In this document: piece after piece, positions 33,744 to 45,600 of the stretch | Layout: each line of letters starts with the position of its first letter | How positions within the stretch are numbered: position 1 is the first letter of the stretch | Assembly (NCBI GenBank): GCA_016716705.1 | Contig: JADJVF010000022.1 | Location: 1 to 54,396, forward strand | Length of the DNA stretch: 54,396 bases | Source: Holophagales bacterium | Lineage (GTDB): Bacteria; Acidobacteriota; Thermoanaerobaculia; UBA5066 | Direction of reading: 5' to 3' | Made by a program: the position numbers and the translations under genes | The notes under the pieces: model-generated | Told to the model about the DNA's origin: nothing | Databases searched by the model: none | What the model saw: the letters and a program-made list of their open reading frames with translations, nothing else

Positions 33744-35498
33744 CTACTTCGGCAGCAGCGTCCGCGGGTCGTTCGTCTTCGCGTCGATGACGGAGGCATA
33801 GGCGGCGAAGGCGCCTCCCGCCGTCGGCGTCGAGACGACGAGCCGCGCCCCCGAGACGTCTGCCGAGACCCCGAGCTCGCGGACGACGCGCGACACCTGC
33901 GTCATCCCGAGAGGGAGAAGCGGCCAGCGGCGCGAGCCGAGCACGATGCCGGTCTCGGCGACGAGCGAGACGTCCACGTCGGCCGGCGCTCCGGTGCCAT
34001 TCGCGAGGATCAGGTTCGTCCGGAACGAGCCGTCCTCGCGCACCGCCGGAATCGTCCGCGTCGTGCCGCTCCGGATCAGCTCCGTCTCGGAGACGAGCGG
34101 CACCGACTGCCCGAACGTCCCTCCGCCGCCCGGCGTCCAGGTCTGGCTCGTGGCGACGAGCGAGGGGCTCGCGGAGCGAAGCTGGACGGCGCCCCACGCC
34201 TCGCCGGACCCGAAGAGCCCGAGGACGTCGGCGTACGTCGCCGAGCGCCCGGCCGCGAGGAGGAACGAGCGGTCGGCTCCGCTTCGCCCGTCGGCGTCGT
34301 GGCCGAGGAACCTCACGAAGAGCCTCGCCTCGGTGACGCCGGTATTCACGACCGTCAGGTCGGTCGTGTAGAACGCGCCCCCTTCGCCGCCGATGCGCGC
34401 GCTGGATGGAAGGAGCCACTCGTTGCAGGACGGCCCCGGCCCGCTTTCGCACGGGTCGGTGGGGAGGCCCGTCGGCTGCCAGCCGAGCTGCACGACCTCG
34501 AAGTCCCCGACCTTCAGGCTCGCGAACGCGGGGTTCAGGACGTCGTTGTCCCAGCGGGTGTCGTACGTCCCCTGGACGTACATGTCCGAGCCGTTGTCGG
34601 CGAGGATCAGGCCGTGGGTCTTCATCGCCTGGAAGATCCGCTGGACCGGTGCGGGAAAGCCCGACAGGTCGCGCGACGCTTTCAATCGCAGCCGGGTCCC
34701 CATCGGCGGGGCGCCGTTCGTGTTTCCGGCCCGGTGGGAAGCGGGGTAGACGTACCCGTTCGTCGCCCGCACCGTGAAGCGCAGGGCGTGCCGGATCGGT
34801 CCGCTCCCGAACGCCTCGTCGTAGCGGACGAGGCCGGGCAGCACCGCGAGCCCCGCGGCGTCGGCGCTCGTCCAGCCGTCGGGACGGCGAAGGTTCGAGT
34901 CGAGCGGGAAGACGGCGCCCGAGCCCGCGCGCCAGGTGCACGAGGGCGAGCCCTGCGGCTCGCAGCGGGTGTTCCACGTCTCGAAGAGAAGGCGGTTGTC
35001 GCGGTCGACGATCAGGAGGTGCTTGTCGCCGCCCGCGCCGGAGTTCCCCGGATACCCGCCCTCGAGCCACTTCGCCTGCGTCTTCACCTCGACGGGGATC
35101 GGGTAGCCCGCAGGCCGGCCCGGCGCGCCGTCGTCGCTCTCGTCGGCGTAGTCGAAGGCGACCGGCTCGAGCGGCTGCGAGCCGGGGACGACGAGGTAGG
35201 GCATGCCGTAGATGTCGGGACCCGACTCCGAGGCGTCACCTCCGAAGTCGGGGTGGAGCCCCTTGCTCGCGCCGATGAAGGCGAGGATCGCCGCCTCGTT
35301 CGCGTCCCGCGGCGCCGCGCTCACGTCTGCGTTCCACCAGTTGTCGGACGGGAAGAGGGGGAGGGGCTCGGGCAGCGCTCCGTTCCGCACCGGCTGGCCC
35401 TGGGCACCGAGGGCTCCGAGGAGCAGCGGGACGATCAGGGTGGCACGGGCGACGGTCGAGGCGAGGCCGGGGACCAGGGGTCGGCCATTCGTTCTCAT
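33744..35498 (-). CDS. Secreted protein of unknown family
   Basis: 584 residues; the ATG at 35498 begins a signal peptide (ASTVARATLIVPLLLGALGA). The mature start PEPLPLFPSDNWWNADVSAA is striking for its WW motif. The middle region reads like a folded extracellular domain (KHLLIVDRDNRLLFETWNTR; RHALRFTVRATNGYVYPASH; HGLILADNGSDMYVQGTYD). The C-terminal ~190 residues form a beta-rich domain (AFYTTDLTVVNTGVTEARLF; SFRTNLILANGTGAPADVDV) of the sort found in other secreted proteins of such genomes. I do not recognise the family. Cys residues (TRCEPQGSPSCTW; DPCESGPGPSC) suggest disulfides. Confidence 0.75.
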   Translation of the reverse strand: MRTNGRPLVPGLASTVARATLIVPLLLGALGAQGQPVRNGALPEPLPLFPSDNWWNADVSAAPRDANEAAILAFIGASKGLHPDFGGDASESGPDIYGMPYLVVPGSQPLEPVAFDYADESDDGAPGRPAGYPIPVEVKTQAKWLEGGYPGNSGAGGDKHLLIVDRDNRLLFETWNTRCEPQGSPSCTWRAGSGAVFPLDSNLRRPDGWTSADAAGLAVLPGLVRYDEAFGSGPIRHALRFTVRATNGYVYPASHRAGNTNGAPPMGTRLRLKASRDLSGFPAPVQRIFQAMKTHGLILADNGSDMYVQGTYDTRWDNDVLNPAFASLKVGDFEVVQLGWQPTGLPTDPCESGPGPSCNEWLLPSSARIGGEGGAFYTTDLTVVNTGVTEARLFVRFLGHDADGRSGADRSFLLAAGRSATYADVLGLFGSGEAWGAVQLRSASPSLVATSQTWTPGGGGTFGQSVPLVSETELIRSGTTRTIPAVREDGSFRTNLILANGTGAPADVDVSLVAETGIVLGSRRWPLLPLGMTQVSRVVRELGVSADVSGARLVVSTPTAGGAFAAYASVIDAKTNDPRTLLPK

Positions 35499-35588
35499 GG
35501 GGCCTCCGGTAGGGAGTGTCGGGAGGCAACGCGGGGGGCCTGCGAAGGACCGACAAAGGCGAGGCCGCCTCCGTAGAATCCCCACGTA

Positions 35589-36212
35589 ATGACGAAGTCC
35601 CTTCTCCCCCTCGCCGTCGTCGCCCTGTTCGCGCTCCCCGCTTCCGCCCTGCCCGGACCCGGAGCCACCTCCGTCCCGCAGCAGAAGCCGACCGTCGCTC
35701 CTGTACCGGCCGGGTCCGGCGTCCGCCACGGAATGGGTGCCCCGGCCCCCGCGATGCCGCCCTCCCAACCCGGGCCGGGTGTCGCGGCCGCCCCCGCGCC
35801 GACGAAGTCCTCGACACCGCCGGTCTACGACGAGGACGCCGACGCGAAGACCGACGTCGTCGTCGCCGTGGCAAAGGCGAAGAAGGAGAAGAAGAGGGTC
35901 CTCGTGACCCTCGGCGCCAACTGGTGCGGCTGGTGCCGCGCCCTCGACGGCACCTTCACGAAGGACGAGAAGGTCGCGGCGGCGATCGCGAAGTCCTACG
36001 TCCCCCTCAAGGTCGACGTCGGCCGGATGAACAGGAACCTCGACCTCACCGCCTCCTGGGGCGCGGACGTGAAGAAGGGCGTTCCCCTCCTCGTCGTCCT
36101 CGACGGAAAGGGCAAGGTCGTGAAGGTCCAGGACACGGCAGCCCTCGAGGCGGGCAAGGGGCACGACCCGGAGAAGGTCCTCGCTTTCCTCGCCGCGAAC
36201 GTCGGGCGCTGA
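35589..36212 (+). CDS. Secreted thioredoxin-like protein
   Basis: 207 residues: signal peptide (LLPLAVVALFALPASALP), a Pro/Ala-rich spacer of ~60 residues, then a thioredoxin fold from about residue 80. The active site is WCGWC with Cys113 and Cys116, like the DUF255/thioredoxin_7 group. Next is LKVDVGRMNRNLDLTASWG, and the cis-Pro site is KGVPLLVVLDGKGKVVKV. It should act in periplasmic disulfide exchange or cytochrome/redox maturation; partner unknown. The next gene starts 27 bp downstream on the same strand. Confidence 0.85.
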   Translation: MTKSLLPLAVVALFALPASALPGPGATSVPQQKPTVAPVPAGSGVRHGMGAPAPAMPPSQPGPGVAAAPAPTKSSTPPVYDEDADAKTDVVVAVAKAKKEKKRVLVTLGANWCGWCRALDGTFTKDEKVAAAIAKSYVPLKVDVGRMNRNLDLTASWGADVKKGVPLLVVLDGKGKVVKVQDTAALEAGKGHDPEKVLAFLAANVGR

Positions 36213-36239
36213 GGGGCGCCGCTCCTGCGATCATCGGGC

Positions 36240-37013
36240 GTGCTCCTCGCCTCGAAGATCGCGGCCGCGCTCGTCCTCCCGCTGAACCTCTCGATCCTCC
36301 TCGGCCTCGTCGCGCTCGTGATGGCGCGGCGGCGCCGGGGAGGTCTCGCCGCTGCGTTCGGGCTTCTCGCGCTCGCGATCCTCGTCACGGCGTCTCTTCC
36401 CGTCGTGAGCGACGCCCTCGTGTTCTCGCTCGAGCGCGAGTACCCGCCGGCCGATCCGGGCGCCGCTCCCACGGCCGGGGCCATCGTCGTCCTGGGCGGG
36501 AGCCTCGCGCCGGGGGTCCCTCCGAGGCGCGGCCCCGAGCTCGTCGACTCTTCGGACCGGATCCTCCACGCGTCGCGCCTCTACCGCGCCGGGAAGGCGC
36601 CGCTCGTCGTCCCGAGCGGCGGGAGGCTCCCGTGGTCCGTCGCGGCGCGGTCCGAGGCGGCCGAGATCGCGGACCTCCTCGTCGAGTGGGGCGTCCCGCG
36701 TGCGGCGATCGTCGAGGAACCGAACGCCCGGACGACCTCCGAGAACGCGGTCGAGCTGGTGAAGCTCCTCCGGGCCCGCGGCGTCCGGCGGGTCCTTCTC
36801 GTCACCTCGTCGCTCCACATGCGGCGGGCCCTCGCCTCGTTCCGGGCCGAGGGGCTCGAGGCGATCCCGTCGCCCTGCGACGCCCTCGTCGTGAGCCCGA
36901 AGCCGAGGGAAGCCCTCGACTGGATCCCGCGCCCGGTTGCGCTCGAGCAGACGCACGCTGCCCTGTGGGAGTACCTCGGGCTCGCGTACTACCGGGTCAC
37001 CGGGAGGGCGTGA
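36240..37013 (+). CDS. YdcF/ElyC-like DUF218 membrane protein
   Basis: 257 residues, GTG start. Two N-terminal membrane helices (VLPLNLSILLGLVALVM; GLLALAILVTASLPVVSD) precede a DUF218 domain: TAGAIVVLGGSLAPG, ILHASRLYRAGKAPLVVPSGG, EPNARTTSENAVELVKLL, VLLVTSSLHMRRALASFRAEG. Family members ElyC and SanA affect envelope integrity in E. coli, and the domain is thought to bind a nucleotide- or lipid-linked substrate. Likely inner membrane with the domain outside. It is convergent with the S9 peptidase gene, only 6 bp apart. Confidence 0.85.
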   Translation: MLLASKIAAALVLPLNLSILLGLVALVMARRRRGGLAAAFGLLALAILVTASLPVVSDALVFSLEREYPPADPGAAPTAGAIVVLGGSLAPGVPPRRGPELVDSSDRILHASRLYRAGKAPLVVPSGGRLPWSVAARSEAAEIADLLVEWGVPRAAIVEEPNARTTSENAVELVKLLRARGVRRVLLVTSSLHMRRALASFRAEGLEAIPSPCDALVVSPKPREALDWIPRPVALEQTHAALWEYLGLAYYRVTGRA

Positions 37014-37019
37014 GGAAGG

Positions 37020-39054
37020 CTACTTCAGCCACCTCGCGAGCCAGCCGAGCACCTCGCCGTACCAGTGCTTCGCGTTCGTCCCCTTGAGGACCCAGTGGTT
37101 CTCGTCGGGGTAGGCGACGAGGCGCGCGGGGACCCCCTTGGCCGTCAGGACGCCGTAGAGCTCGAGCCCCTGCGTGATCGGCACGCGGAAGTCCTTCTCG
37201 CCGTGGACGACGAGCATCGGCGTCTTCAGGTTCGCCGCGTTGCGGTTCGGGGTCCAGCGCTCGACGTTCGCGAGGGCGGTGAACGGGTATCCGCCGTACG
37301 AGTGGTGCCGCCCGAACGTCACGTCAGAGCCGAACTGCCCGAGGAGGCTGTAGATCCCCGCGTGGCTCACGAGCGCCGCGAAGCGGTCGGTCTGGCCGGC
37401 GATCCAGTTCACGAGGTAGCCGCCGTACGAGCCGCCCGCCGCCGCCATCCGCTTCGGGTCGACCGACCCTTCGGCGATCAGGAAGTCCGTCGCGGCCATC
37501 ACGTCCTGGAACGGCTTGTCGCCCGGCGCGCCGAGGATCGACTCGACGAACGCCTGCCCGAAGCTGGACGAGCCGTGGAAGTTCACCATCGCCACCACGT
37601 AACCCGGCGCGGCGAACGCGTGGGCGTTCCAGCGCGCGTGGAACTCGTCGCCCGACGTCCCGATGGGGCCGCCGTGGATCACGTGGACGAGCGGGTACTT
37701 TTTTCCCTTCTCGAACCCCGGCGGGTTGATGACCCACATCTGCACCTCGTCGCCGCCGGCCCCCCTGAAGACGACCTCGCGCTCCTCGCCGAAGGCGATT
37801 CCGGCCATCAGCGCGTCGTTCCAGGTCGTCAGCGTGCGGAACGCCGTGCCGTCGAGCTTCGCCGTCGCCAGCTCCGTCGGGCGGCGAAACGAGGTCGCGC
37901 CGAAGACGAGGTCGGAGGCTCCGGCCACGGCGAGGCTCGTGGCGCGGCCCCCCTTCCAGACGAGGCGCGGCGTGCCCCCCGCGATCGGCAGCGCGTAGAC
38001 GTTCGTTCGCGCCCTGGCCTCCGCGCGCAGAACGAGAGACTTCCCGTCGGGAGTGAAGCTCCAGTCCTCTGGAACGGCGTCCCACTCCTCCGTGAGGACC
38101 CGCGTCTTCCCCGTCGGGAGGTCGAGGAGGGCGAGGCGGGTCCGGTCGGGCCATCCGTCTGCCTTCGTCTCGCGCCCGTAAGCGATCGTCCTGCCGTCCG
38201 GTGAGAAGACGGGGCTGCCGTCCTCTGCCGGGTTGTCGGCCGTGAGGTTCCTCGGCGCGCCGCCGCCGGCCGGCACGAGGAAGAGGTCGGTGTTCGTCGT
38301 CCGGTACGGAGGATCGGTGGAGTTCGCGGCGAAGACGACCGAGCCGTCGCGCGCGACGTCGAACGCGAGCCCGCCGTCGTCGAGCTTCCCGATCCGCTTC
38401 ATCCCGGGCGTCAGGTCGGTGACCGTGCGCGTCTCGACGTCGAGAGCGAAGAGGTGGGCCCACTGCTCCGTCTCGAGCCAGTGGTCCCAGTACCTCACGA
38501 GGCGGTTCTCGGAGACCGTCGCCTTCACCCTCGTCTTCTCTTCCTTCTCGCGCCGTGCCAGCTCCGTCTTCGTCGTCTCCAGGCTCTCGCCGAGGACCGG
38601 CGACACGAAAACGATCCGCTTCCCGTCCGCCGTCCACTTCGGCGACTGGACGCCCATCGGCATCTCCGTCCACCGCTCCGCCTCGCCGCCGTCGAGGCGC
38701 AGCACGTAGAGCTGGGCTTCCTTGTCACCGTCGCGCTTGCTCACGAACGCCAGGCGCGTTCCGTCGGGGGAGAACGCCGGGGCCGACTCGCCCGCCTCGT
38801 GCGAAGTGAGCCGTCGCCCCGGTCCCCCGGCGAGCGGCTGGAGCCAGAGGTCGGTGAGGTTCCGGTTCCTCTCTGCCTCCCAGGTCGTCCGCGGGTAGAC
38901 CACCGACCGTCCATCGGGCGAGACGACCGGCCGCCCGACACGCACGACGGCCCAGATGTCGTCGACGGTCAGCGGGTGCTTCGCAGGAGGCTCGGCGGCG
39001 GAAAGGGCGAACGCGGCGAAGAAGCGGAACGGCGAGCAGGGCGCGAAGACGCAT
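37020..39054 (-). CDS. S9-family prolyl oligopeptidase/acylaminoacyl peptidase, frameshift in signal peptide
   Basis: Mature enzyme ~680 residues. Residues after SAAEPPAKHPLTVDDIW form a WD/TolB-like propeller (PVVSPDGRSVVYPRTTWEAE; SAPAFSPDGTRLAFVS; SPVFSPDGRTIAYGRET). The C-terminal alpha/beta-hydrolase has the oxyanion HGGPIGT, nucleophile Ser in AAGGSYGGYLVNW, Asp in VHGEKDFRVPITQ and His in YPDENHWVLKG. The ATG at 39054, with GGAGG before it, starts a leader MRLRALLAVPL in a different frame from the body. The body frame reads FFAAFALSAAEPPA, the rest of a signal peptide. One base out of place near 39020-39030 would join them. The alternative in-frame start far upstream (39227) has no signal peptide. 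Probable periplasmic peptidase. Confidence 0.85.
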
Positions 39055-39600
39055 CGGGACCTCCGGGGGAATGGTACGGGAGGGGAGGTCGAGGGCCGGG
39101 CGGAGCGCCGCCGGAGAGGCGGACGGCCCGCCCTCGCCTGTCTCGACACCGAACGCTCGGTCGGCTTTCGCTCGACTCGAAACACACCCTGCACAGGTCG
39201 GATGGACCGGGCGTCGAATGCCGACACCCCTATCTAAGCTCCGCGAGGAGCCTCCTTTTACAACAGCCCCGCGAGGAATTGGTTCAACCGCACCAGATCC
39301 GGTCCAAGCGGGTCCGGATGGGCAGAAGCGCGGGTCATCCTCTCCAGGCCCCCTGCAGCCAATGTGGCAGCGGGTCCCGGCGGCAAGCTACGACGCGGAT
39401 GAGCGAAGCGCGTTCGAATTGGTCTGGTGCAATTCCACCAAATCATTCCGCCGGCCGGAATTGGCTTGACCGTGCCGACGGCCACCGCTGACGATGCCGG
39501 TCACGTCAAAGACGAGTCGAGCCGCCGCGCAAGCAGGAGTCTCCACGTGCATCTACCTCTTCCGCCCGTGCCTGCGTAGCGCTCAGATGAGGATCGAGCC
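39055..39600. other. Long gene-free region before the giant RHS gene
   Basis: 546 bp between divergent genes. Open frames here have no protein-like composition. The base composition is less GC-rich near 39220-39480. An imperfect hairpin ATCCGGTCC / GGTCCGGAT (39297-39305 and 39311-39319) is visible, plus GCACCAGA (39289) and TCTGGTGC (39423) as distant inverse arms. TTGACC at about 39468 could be a -35 for the giant gene, but no clear -10 is seen. Confidence 0.4.
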
Positions 39601-42600
39601 TTGAAACCTGTCCGATTCGCGCCTGGCCTTCGACCGCTGCTCATCGCCGTACTTCTCGTCTGCCTTCCCGTAGGGGCGCAGAACCTCTCGTCGGTCTCGC
39701 TCAGCCCGACGAGCATCGTCGGCGGCGTGACCCCGGCTCCTACCGGAACCGTCACGCTCAGCGCGAACGCGCCGGCGGGCGGAAAGGTCGTCACCCTGTC
39801 CAGCGGCAACACGGGTGCCGCGACCGTCCCCACCTCGGTCACGGTCGTTTCGGGGACGAAGACGAAGACGTTTGCCGTCACGACGATGCCCCAGCCGGCC
39901 AATGCCAGCGCGGTCATCACGGCGGTCCTCGGCACGGTCACCAAGACGGCAACGCTGACGGTGAAGGCTCCGGCGATGAGCGCGGCGAGCGTCTCGCCGA
40001 CGAGCGTGAAGGGCGGAACCGGTGCGACCCTGACCGTCACCCTCACGGGGAACGCCCCGGCGGGAGGAACCGGCGTCACCCTGACGAGCTCCAATACCCA
40101 GGCGGCCACGCTCCCCGCCACCGTGACGGTCCTTGCAGGAGCGAAGACCGTGACGGCGCCCGTCACGACGGTTGGCGTCGACGCGAACGCAACGGTCACG
40201 CTGACCGCGACGGCGGGCGGGGTCGCGAAGACGGCGTCGCTCACCGTTTCGAAGCCCGCGCTGACGACTCTCGCGATCTCCCCGTCGACGATTCCCGGCG
40301 GCGGGGCGTCCACCGGAACCCTGACCCTCAACGGGCCTGCGGGGCCCTCTGGGGCCACGGTCACCCTCTCGTCGAACAAGACGAACGTGGCGACGGTTCC
40401 GGCGAGCAAGCTGATCGCGGCGGGCCAGGCGACTGCCACTTTCCCGGTGACGGGCACGAGTCTTCCGGCGGGGGGGACCGCCACGATCACCGCGACCTGG
40501 AGCGGCATCTCGAAGACGGCGAACGTGACACTCCAGCCGTCCGCGTCGTTGCAGGCGGTCGGGCTGGCAGCCTCGAGCATCCGAGGGGGCCAGCCGGTAG
40601 CCGGGACGGTGACCCTCAGCGCGTCGGCCCCGTCGGGCGGGGTCGTCGTGAACCTCACGAGCAGCGACACCGCCGCTGCCACGGTTCCAGCCACCGTCAC
40701 GGTTCTGCAGGGACAGGCGACGACCGGGTTCATCGTGACGACGGTCGGGGTCGGCTCCGCGGCGCCGGTGACGATCACCGGGATCTCTTCCGGAGTGTCG
40801 AAGACCACCGCACTGACTGTCGAGCCCGCGGTTCTGACCGGGCTGACCATCACGCCTCAGGGCATTCCAGGTGGAACGACAGCCACGGGAACAGTGGCGC
40901 TCGACGGTCCCGCGGGCCCGTCGGGGGCCACGATCGGGCTGGCCTCGGACGACACGAACGTGGCGACCGTCCCCGCGAGCACCCTCATCGCGGCGGGCCA
41001 GGCGACGGGGACCTTCACCATTACAGGCGTTTCCGTCACGGGCGACTCCGCCACGACGATCAGGGCGACGCTCGCTTCTGAGACTCACGCGGCCGACATC
41101 AGCGTCACTCGGACGATCGGGACCCTGACCGGGACGGTGAAAGACGCATCGACGGGGTTCACGCTCCCCTCCGCCCACGTCGTTCTCTCGGCGGACCCGG
41201 CGAGAGAAACCTGGACGGACGGGAACGGCCAGTATCAGCTCGGCGACGTCCCCGCCGGGCTGCACACGGTCGAAGTGAGCTACGAGAGGTTCTCCTCAGA
41301 GACGAGCGGCGCGGTGACGGTGACGAACGGGCAGACCGTGACGGTGCCGCCGGTATCGCTCACGCCGAACCCCGGGACGATCGCCGGCACGATCCTGGAC
41401 CGTGGCAACGGCGACCAGCCGCTCGCAGGCGCTCTCGTAACGGAAGCGACGGGGCGCCATACGGCCACGACGGACGGGAACGGGCACTACGAGCTGACCG
41501 GTCTCACTCCGGGGTTCACGTACCTCGTGATCCACAAGAGCGGGTACCGACCGGTGGCAACCGCCGAGCTGAGCGTCGATGCCGGATATACGCTGGAAGC
41601 GAACGTCGCGGTCACGCCCGTTTCGGAAGAAGACCGTCCCGGAGAGATCGAAGGTGTGGTCCGGGACACAGCGGGAGTCCCCGTCAGCGGAGCCACGGTC
41701 TCTGTCGTCGGGGTGTCCGGAGTCAGTGCGACCACGGGGCCGGACGGAAGGTACTCCCTGGACATGCCGGCGGCGGAGGCATTCCTTCTCGAGGTGCAGA
41801 AGCCGGGACATGGCCTCGCCCTTTCGAGGAATCTGCGTGCCTCCGCGGGAAGCCGTCCTTTCCACGTCGCGCACGACGTCATCCTGCCTCTCGCGGATGT
41901 GACGGGCACGATCGATCTCCGGACGTTCGACCCGGTCTCGCGAAACCCATTCCGATCCGACCTCTGGTTCCGGACGTCCGAGGGTCTCTGGCACGCCCCG
42001 GTTTCCGAATCGGGAGTCAGGACGATCACCGGCGTTCCCGCCGGTCTCGTCTGGGGTTGTGCCGGACCGCGGCTCCTCCCCGCGGGCGGGACTTTGACGA
42101 TGCGTTGCCCGGGTGAAGCGGTCGTTCCTGCGGGGTCGCCCCGATGGGCGGCGGCGGGCGTCGTCATGAACCGCTATTCGTCCGAGCCGATCGCAGACGC
42201 CTCCGCGACGTTCGTCAGCGGCTCGACGGTCGTTTCGACGACCACGGACGCGAACGGGCTCTTCAGCACCCACTCCGGTCCGGAAGGCGAGTACTCGATC
42301 ACGGTGGCCGCCGAGGGCTTCCTTCAGACCGAGCCGTGGGTATTCAACGCGACCGGCAATCAGGAGTACGGCAGCTTCTACGGCGCGTGGATTTGGCCGG
42401 AGATGCCGGGCGGAAGCGTGAGCATCACGGCGCCGGCGGAAGGGGCGCTGCTGACGTCCTCTTCGATCCAGGTCGAGGTCGCATTCGCACCGGCCCGGCC
42501 CGGCGACCAGCTGCTTTGGGCGTGGGCGTGGCCGTCGGCAGGGAACGTGACGAGCGTGACGCCGGTCTATTTGGCCGACGGGATGAGCGCCGTAGTCACG

Positions 42601-45600
42601 ATCGAGGGGACCTTCCCGAACGGACCCCTCACGATCAGCGTGGACGCCGCAACCCAGACCGGGGCGGGACTGACGGCCCAGAGGAACCTGACCGTGGACC
42701 TCCCGACCCATCCCACGAGTCTGAGCGTGGCGCCCTCGACGGTCCCGGGCGGGAGCGTCGCGACGGGGACGATGACGGTCGATCCTCCGGCTCCCGCCGG
42801 CGGCGCGTTCGTGAACCTCTCGAGCAGCAGCCCGGTCGTGACGGTGCCGCCGTCGGTGTCGTTCGCCGAGGGGGAGACTTCCAGGACCTTCGAGATCGTC
42901 GCCGCCACGGTCGCCTCGCAGACATCAGCGACCATCTCCGCCTCGGTGGGCCCCTTCACGGCTTCGGCGACCCTGACGGTGAATCCGACCGTGCCCCCGC
43001 CCCTCGGCACCGACTTCGTCGAAGGAGAGCTCTCGGCGTGGCAGGCCTTCGCCGATCCGCCCTCCGTCGCGACCGTCGCCGTCGAGACGACGCGAGTCAA
43101 GGCTGGTGCCGCCTCGCTGAAGTTCGTCACCGACAGCGGCTTCGACTGCGGAGTTCGCTACATCGTGCCCGGCGGCGCGCACTGGGACCTGCGTGGCGTG
43201 AGGTTCCTGACCTTCTGGTCCTTCGGCGACAACACCGAAGCGTTCCAGGGCGAACAGCCGGTCGTCATCCTTCGGGGACCGGGCGGCTCGATCCGGCTCC
43301 AGCCTCCGACGGTCCAGACGTTCAACGGCGAATGGAGGTTCCACCGGGTTCCCCTCGGCAGCGCGAGCGACTGGATCGTGACCACGGAAGGTGAACCCTC
43401 GCTCGGGGACATCACCTCGTTCGAGATCCACCAGGACATCTGGGGAGGGGGGATGACCGTTTTCTACGACAGCGTCGCCTTCGTCTCCGACATCCCCGAG
43501 GACCTTGCCGAGGGAACGGCCGCGCTCTGGGGAACGTTCGCCTCGGACAACGCGACCGCGTCCGTCGTCGACGACGCAACCGACGTGAGGAGCGGATCGT
43601 CGGCGCTTCGTTTCGACACGGCGAGCGGCTTCGACACCGGCCTCGTCTTTCCGAAGGCCGGCGCTGGCCAGACCCATTGGGATCTCTCCGACGTACGTAG
43701 TGTTGCGGTCTGGCTTCGACCTGAGAATGCGCAGGGCTTCCAGGGGAACCAGCCGGTCCTCGTTCTTCGGAGCCCCTCGGGTTCCGTCCGATACGAACCG
43801 GGCGATGTCCTCGTCAACACGCCAGGGTGGCGGTTTTACGAGATTCCGCTCGACGGGGCCTTTCCGTGGACCAGAACGCAGACCGGCACACCCGACATCT
43901 CGGACGTCACGGCGATCGAGCTCCACGGTGACACCTGGGGCTCAGGCTTCCGTTTCCACGTGGACGGGTTCAGCGTGGGTCGCCCCCTTCCGCTGGTGAC
44001 GCTCCCTTCGGCCTCGACTCCAGGGGGGAGCACGGTCACGGCCTCTGTCTTCCTCAGCGATGCGGCCCCCGTCGGCGGGCGCCCCGTCCTCGTCTCCAGC
44101 TCGGACTCCGGCATCGCGTCGGTTCCCCCGTCCGTCGTAATTCCGGAGGGGGCGAGATCCGTGACGTTCCCCGTCACCACGAGCCCTGTGACGATGGGAA
44201 CGCCCGTCTCGATCACGGTCACGGACCGCGGCTATTCTGCGCACACGGACCTGCGCGTCGACCCCGTCGTCGACGTTACGAGCCTCACGCTCGAAGCGGT
44301 AACGGGCTTCGAAGGATTGCTCGTCTCCGGCGCCGTGACGATCGGCGTTTCGGCCTCGGCCGGTGGAACGACGGTAGCGCTTGCTTCGTCGAACCCGGAT
44401 GTGGCGACTGTACCCTCAACTGTCGTCGTCCCACAGGGCGCGAACACTACTGTTTTCAGCGTTACGCCGAAAGCGGTTCTCTCCGACACGCTGGTGACGA
44501 TCTCCGGGAACGCCGGTGCCGCGACGGCAACGGTCAGCCTCACGGTGGTTCCAACGCCGCCTGTCGAGCTCGCGTCCGTCTCCACGTCTCCCAACGCTGT
44601 TACCGCGGGTGGCTCGCTGCCCGTGACGTGCACATTGAGGGCCCCTGCTCCGCCCGGAGGCAGGCTGATCACGCTGTCCTCGTCGATGCCGGAGATCCTC
44701 AACGTACCTGCGACCGTCCTCGTGACTGCCGGTGCGATGGCGGGCACTGTGAACGCTACGACGCCTTCGACGGCTGGCGATTCGAGCGTGACGATCACGG
44801 CCACGGACGGGGCGATTCAGAAGACAGCGACGGTCGTCGTCCTGCCCGCCGCCCGCATCTCTACTCTCTCGTTCGCAGCCTCTGGTGGGTTCCCGGGCGA
44901 GTCCGTGACCGGGACTCTCACCCTTACGGCCGCGGCTCCAGTCGGCGGCTACTCAATCAACCTGGTTTCATCCCGACCGGACGTCATCTCCGTTCCCGCC
45001 ACAGCGGTTGTCCCGGCGGGCGAACTCTTCGCGACGTTCCCGGCCGCGGTCGTCGCCGGTGGGCCTGGAAGCTCAGCCACGGTCTCCGCGACGCAGCATG
45101 GGGTGACGAAACAGGCAACCGTCGCGAGCGTCGCATACTCATCTCTTCAGGTGTCGCCGGCCGTTGCGGGCCCCGGCGTCCTGGTTCAGGTCCGGGTGAA
45201 TCTCACTACCTCGGTTCCCACCGGGCGAGTGGTCGACCTGGTCCTTTCGTCCTCGAATTCGGCGCTGGCATCCGTTCCTGCAACGGCGCAGATTTTGGCG
45301 AACACCAGCTACCTGTATGTCCCGGTGACCCGAGCCGAGGTAACTGCAGACACCTCCGTCGAGTTCTCGGTGACCGCTCTCGGCGTTACTCGAACTGCAA
45401 CCGTGGTTCTCGAGCCGCTGAAGGTCCGCTCCATAACGCAGGCTAACGGCAGAACCTCCATCCACGCATGCCGGACTGACACGCTGACGGCCCAACTGAA
45501 CTTCGACGCGCCGGCGGGCGGAGCGCTGGTAGACGTCTCGGTCTCGGGAGGGGAAGTCACGAATGGATCACCCGTCGACGGCTCGTCGCCGCCTGTCCGC

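Noticed and set aside
39071..39469. 132-codon frame before the giant gene
   Set aside because: No ribosome site, no signal peptide or domain, and composition not protein-like; treated as intergenic.
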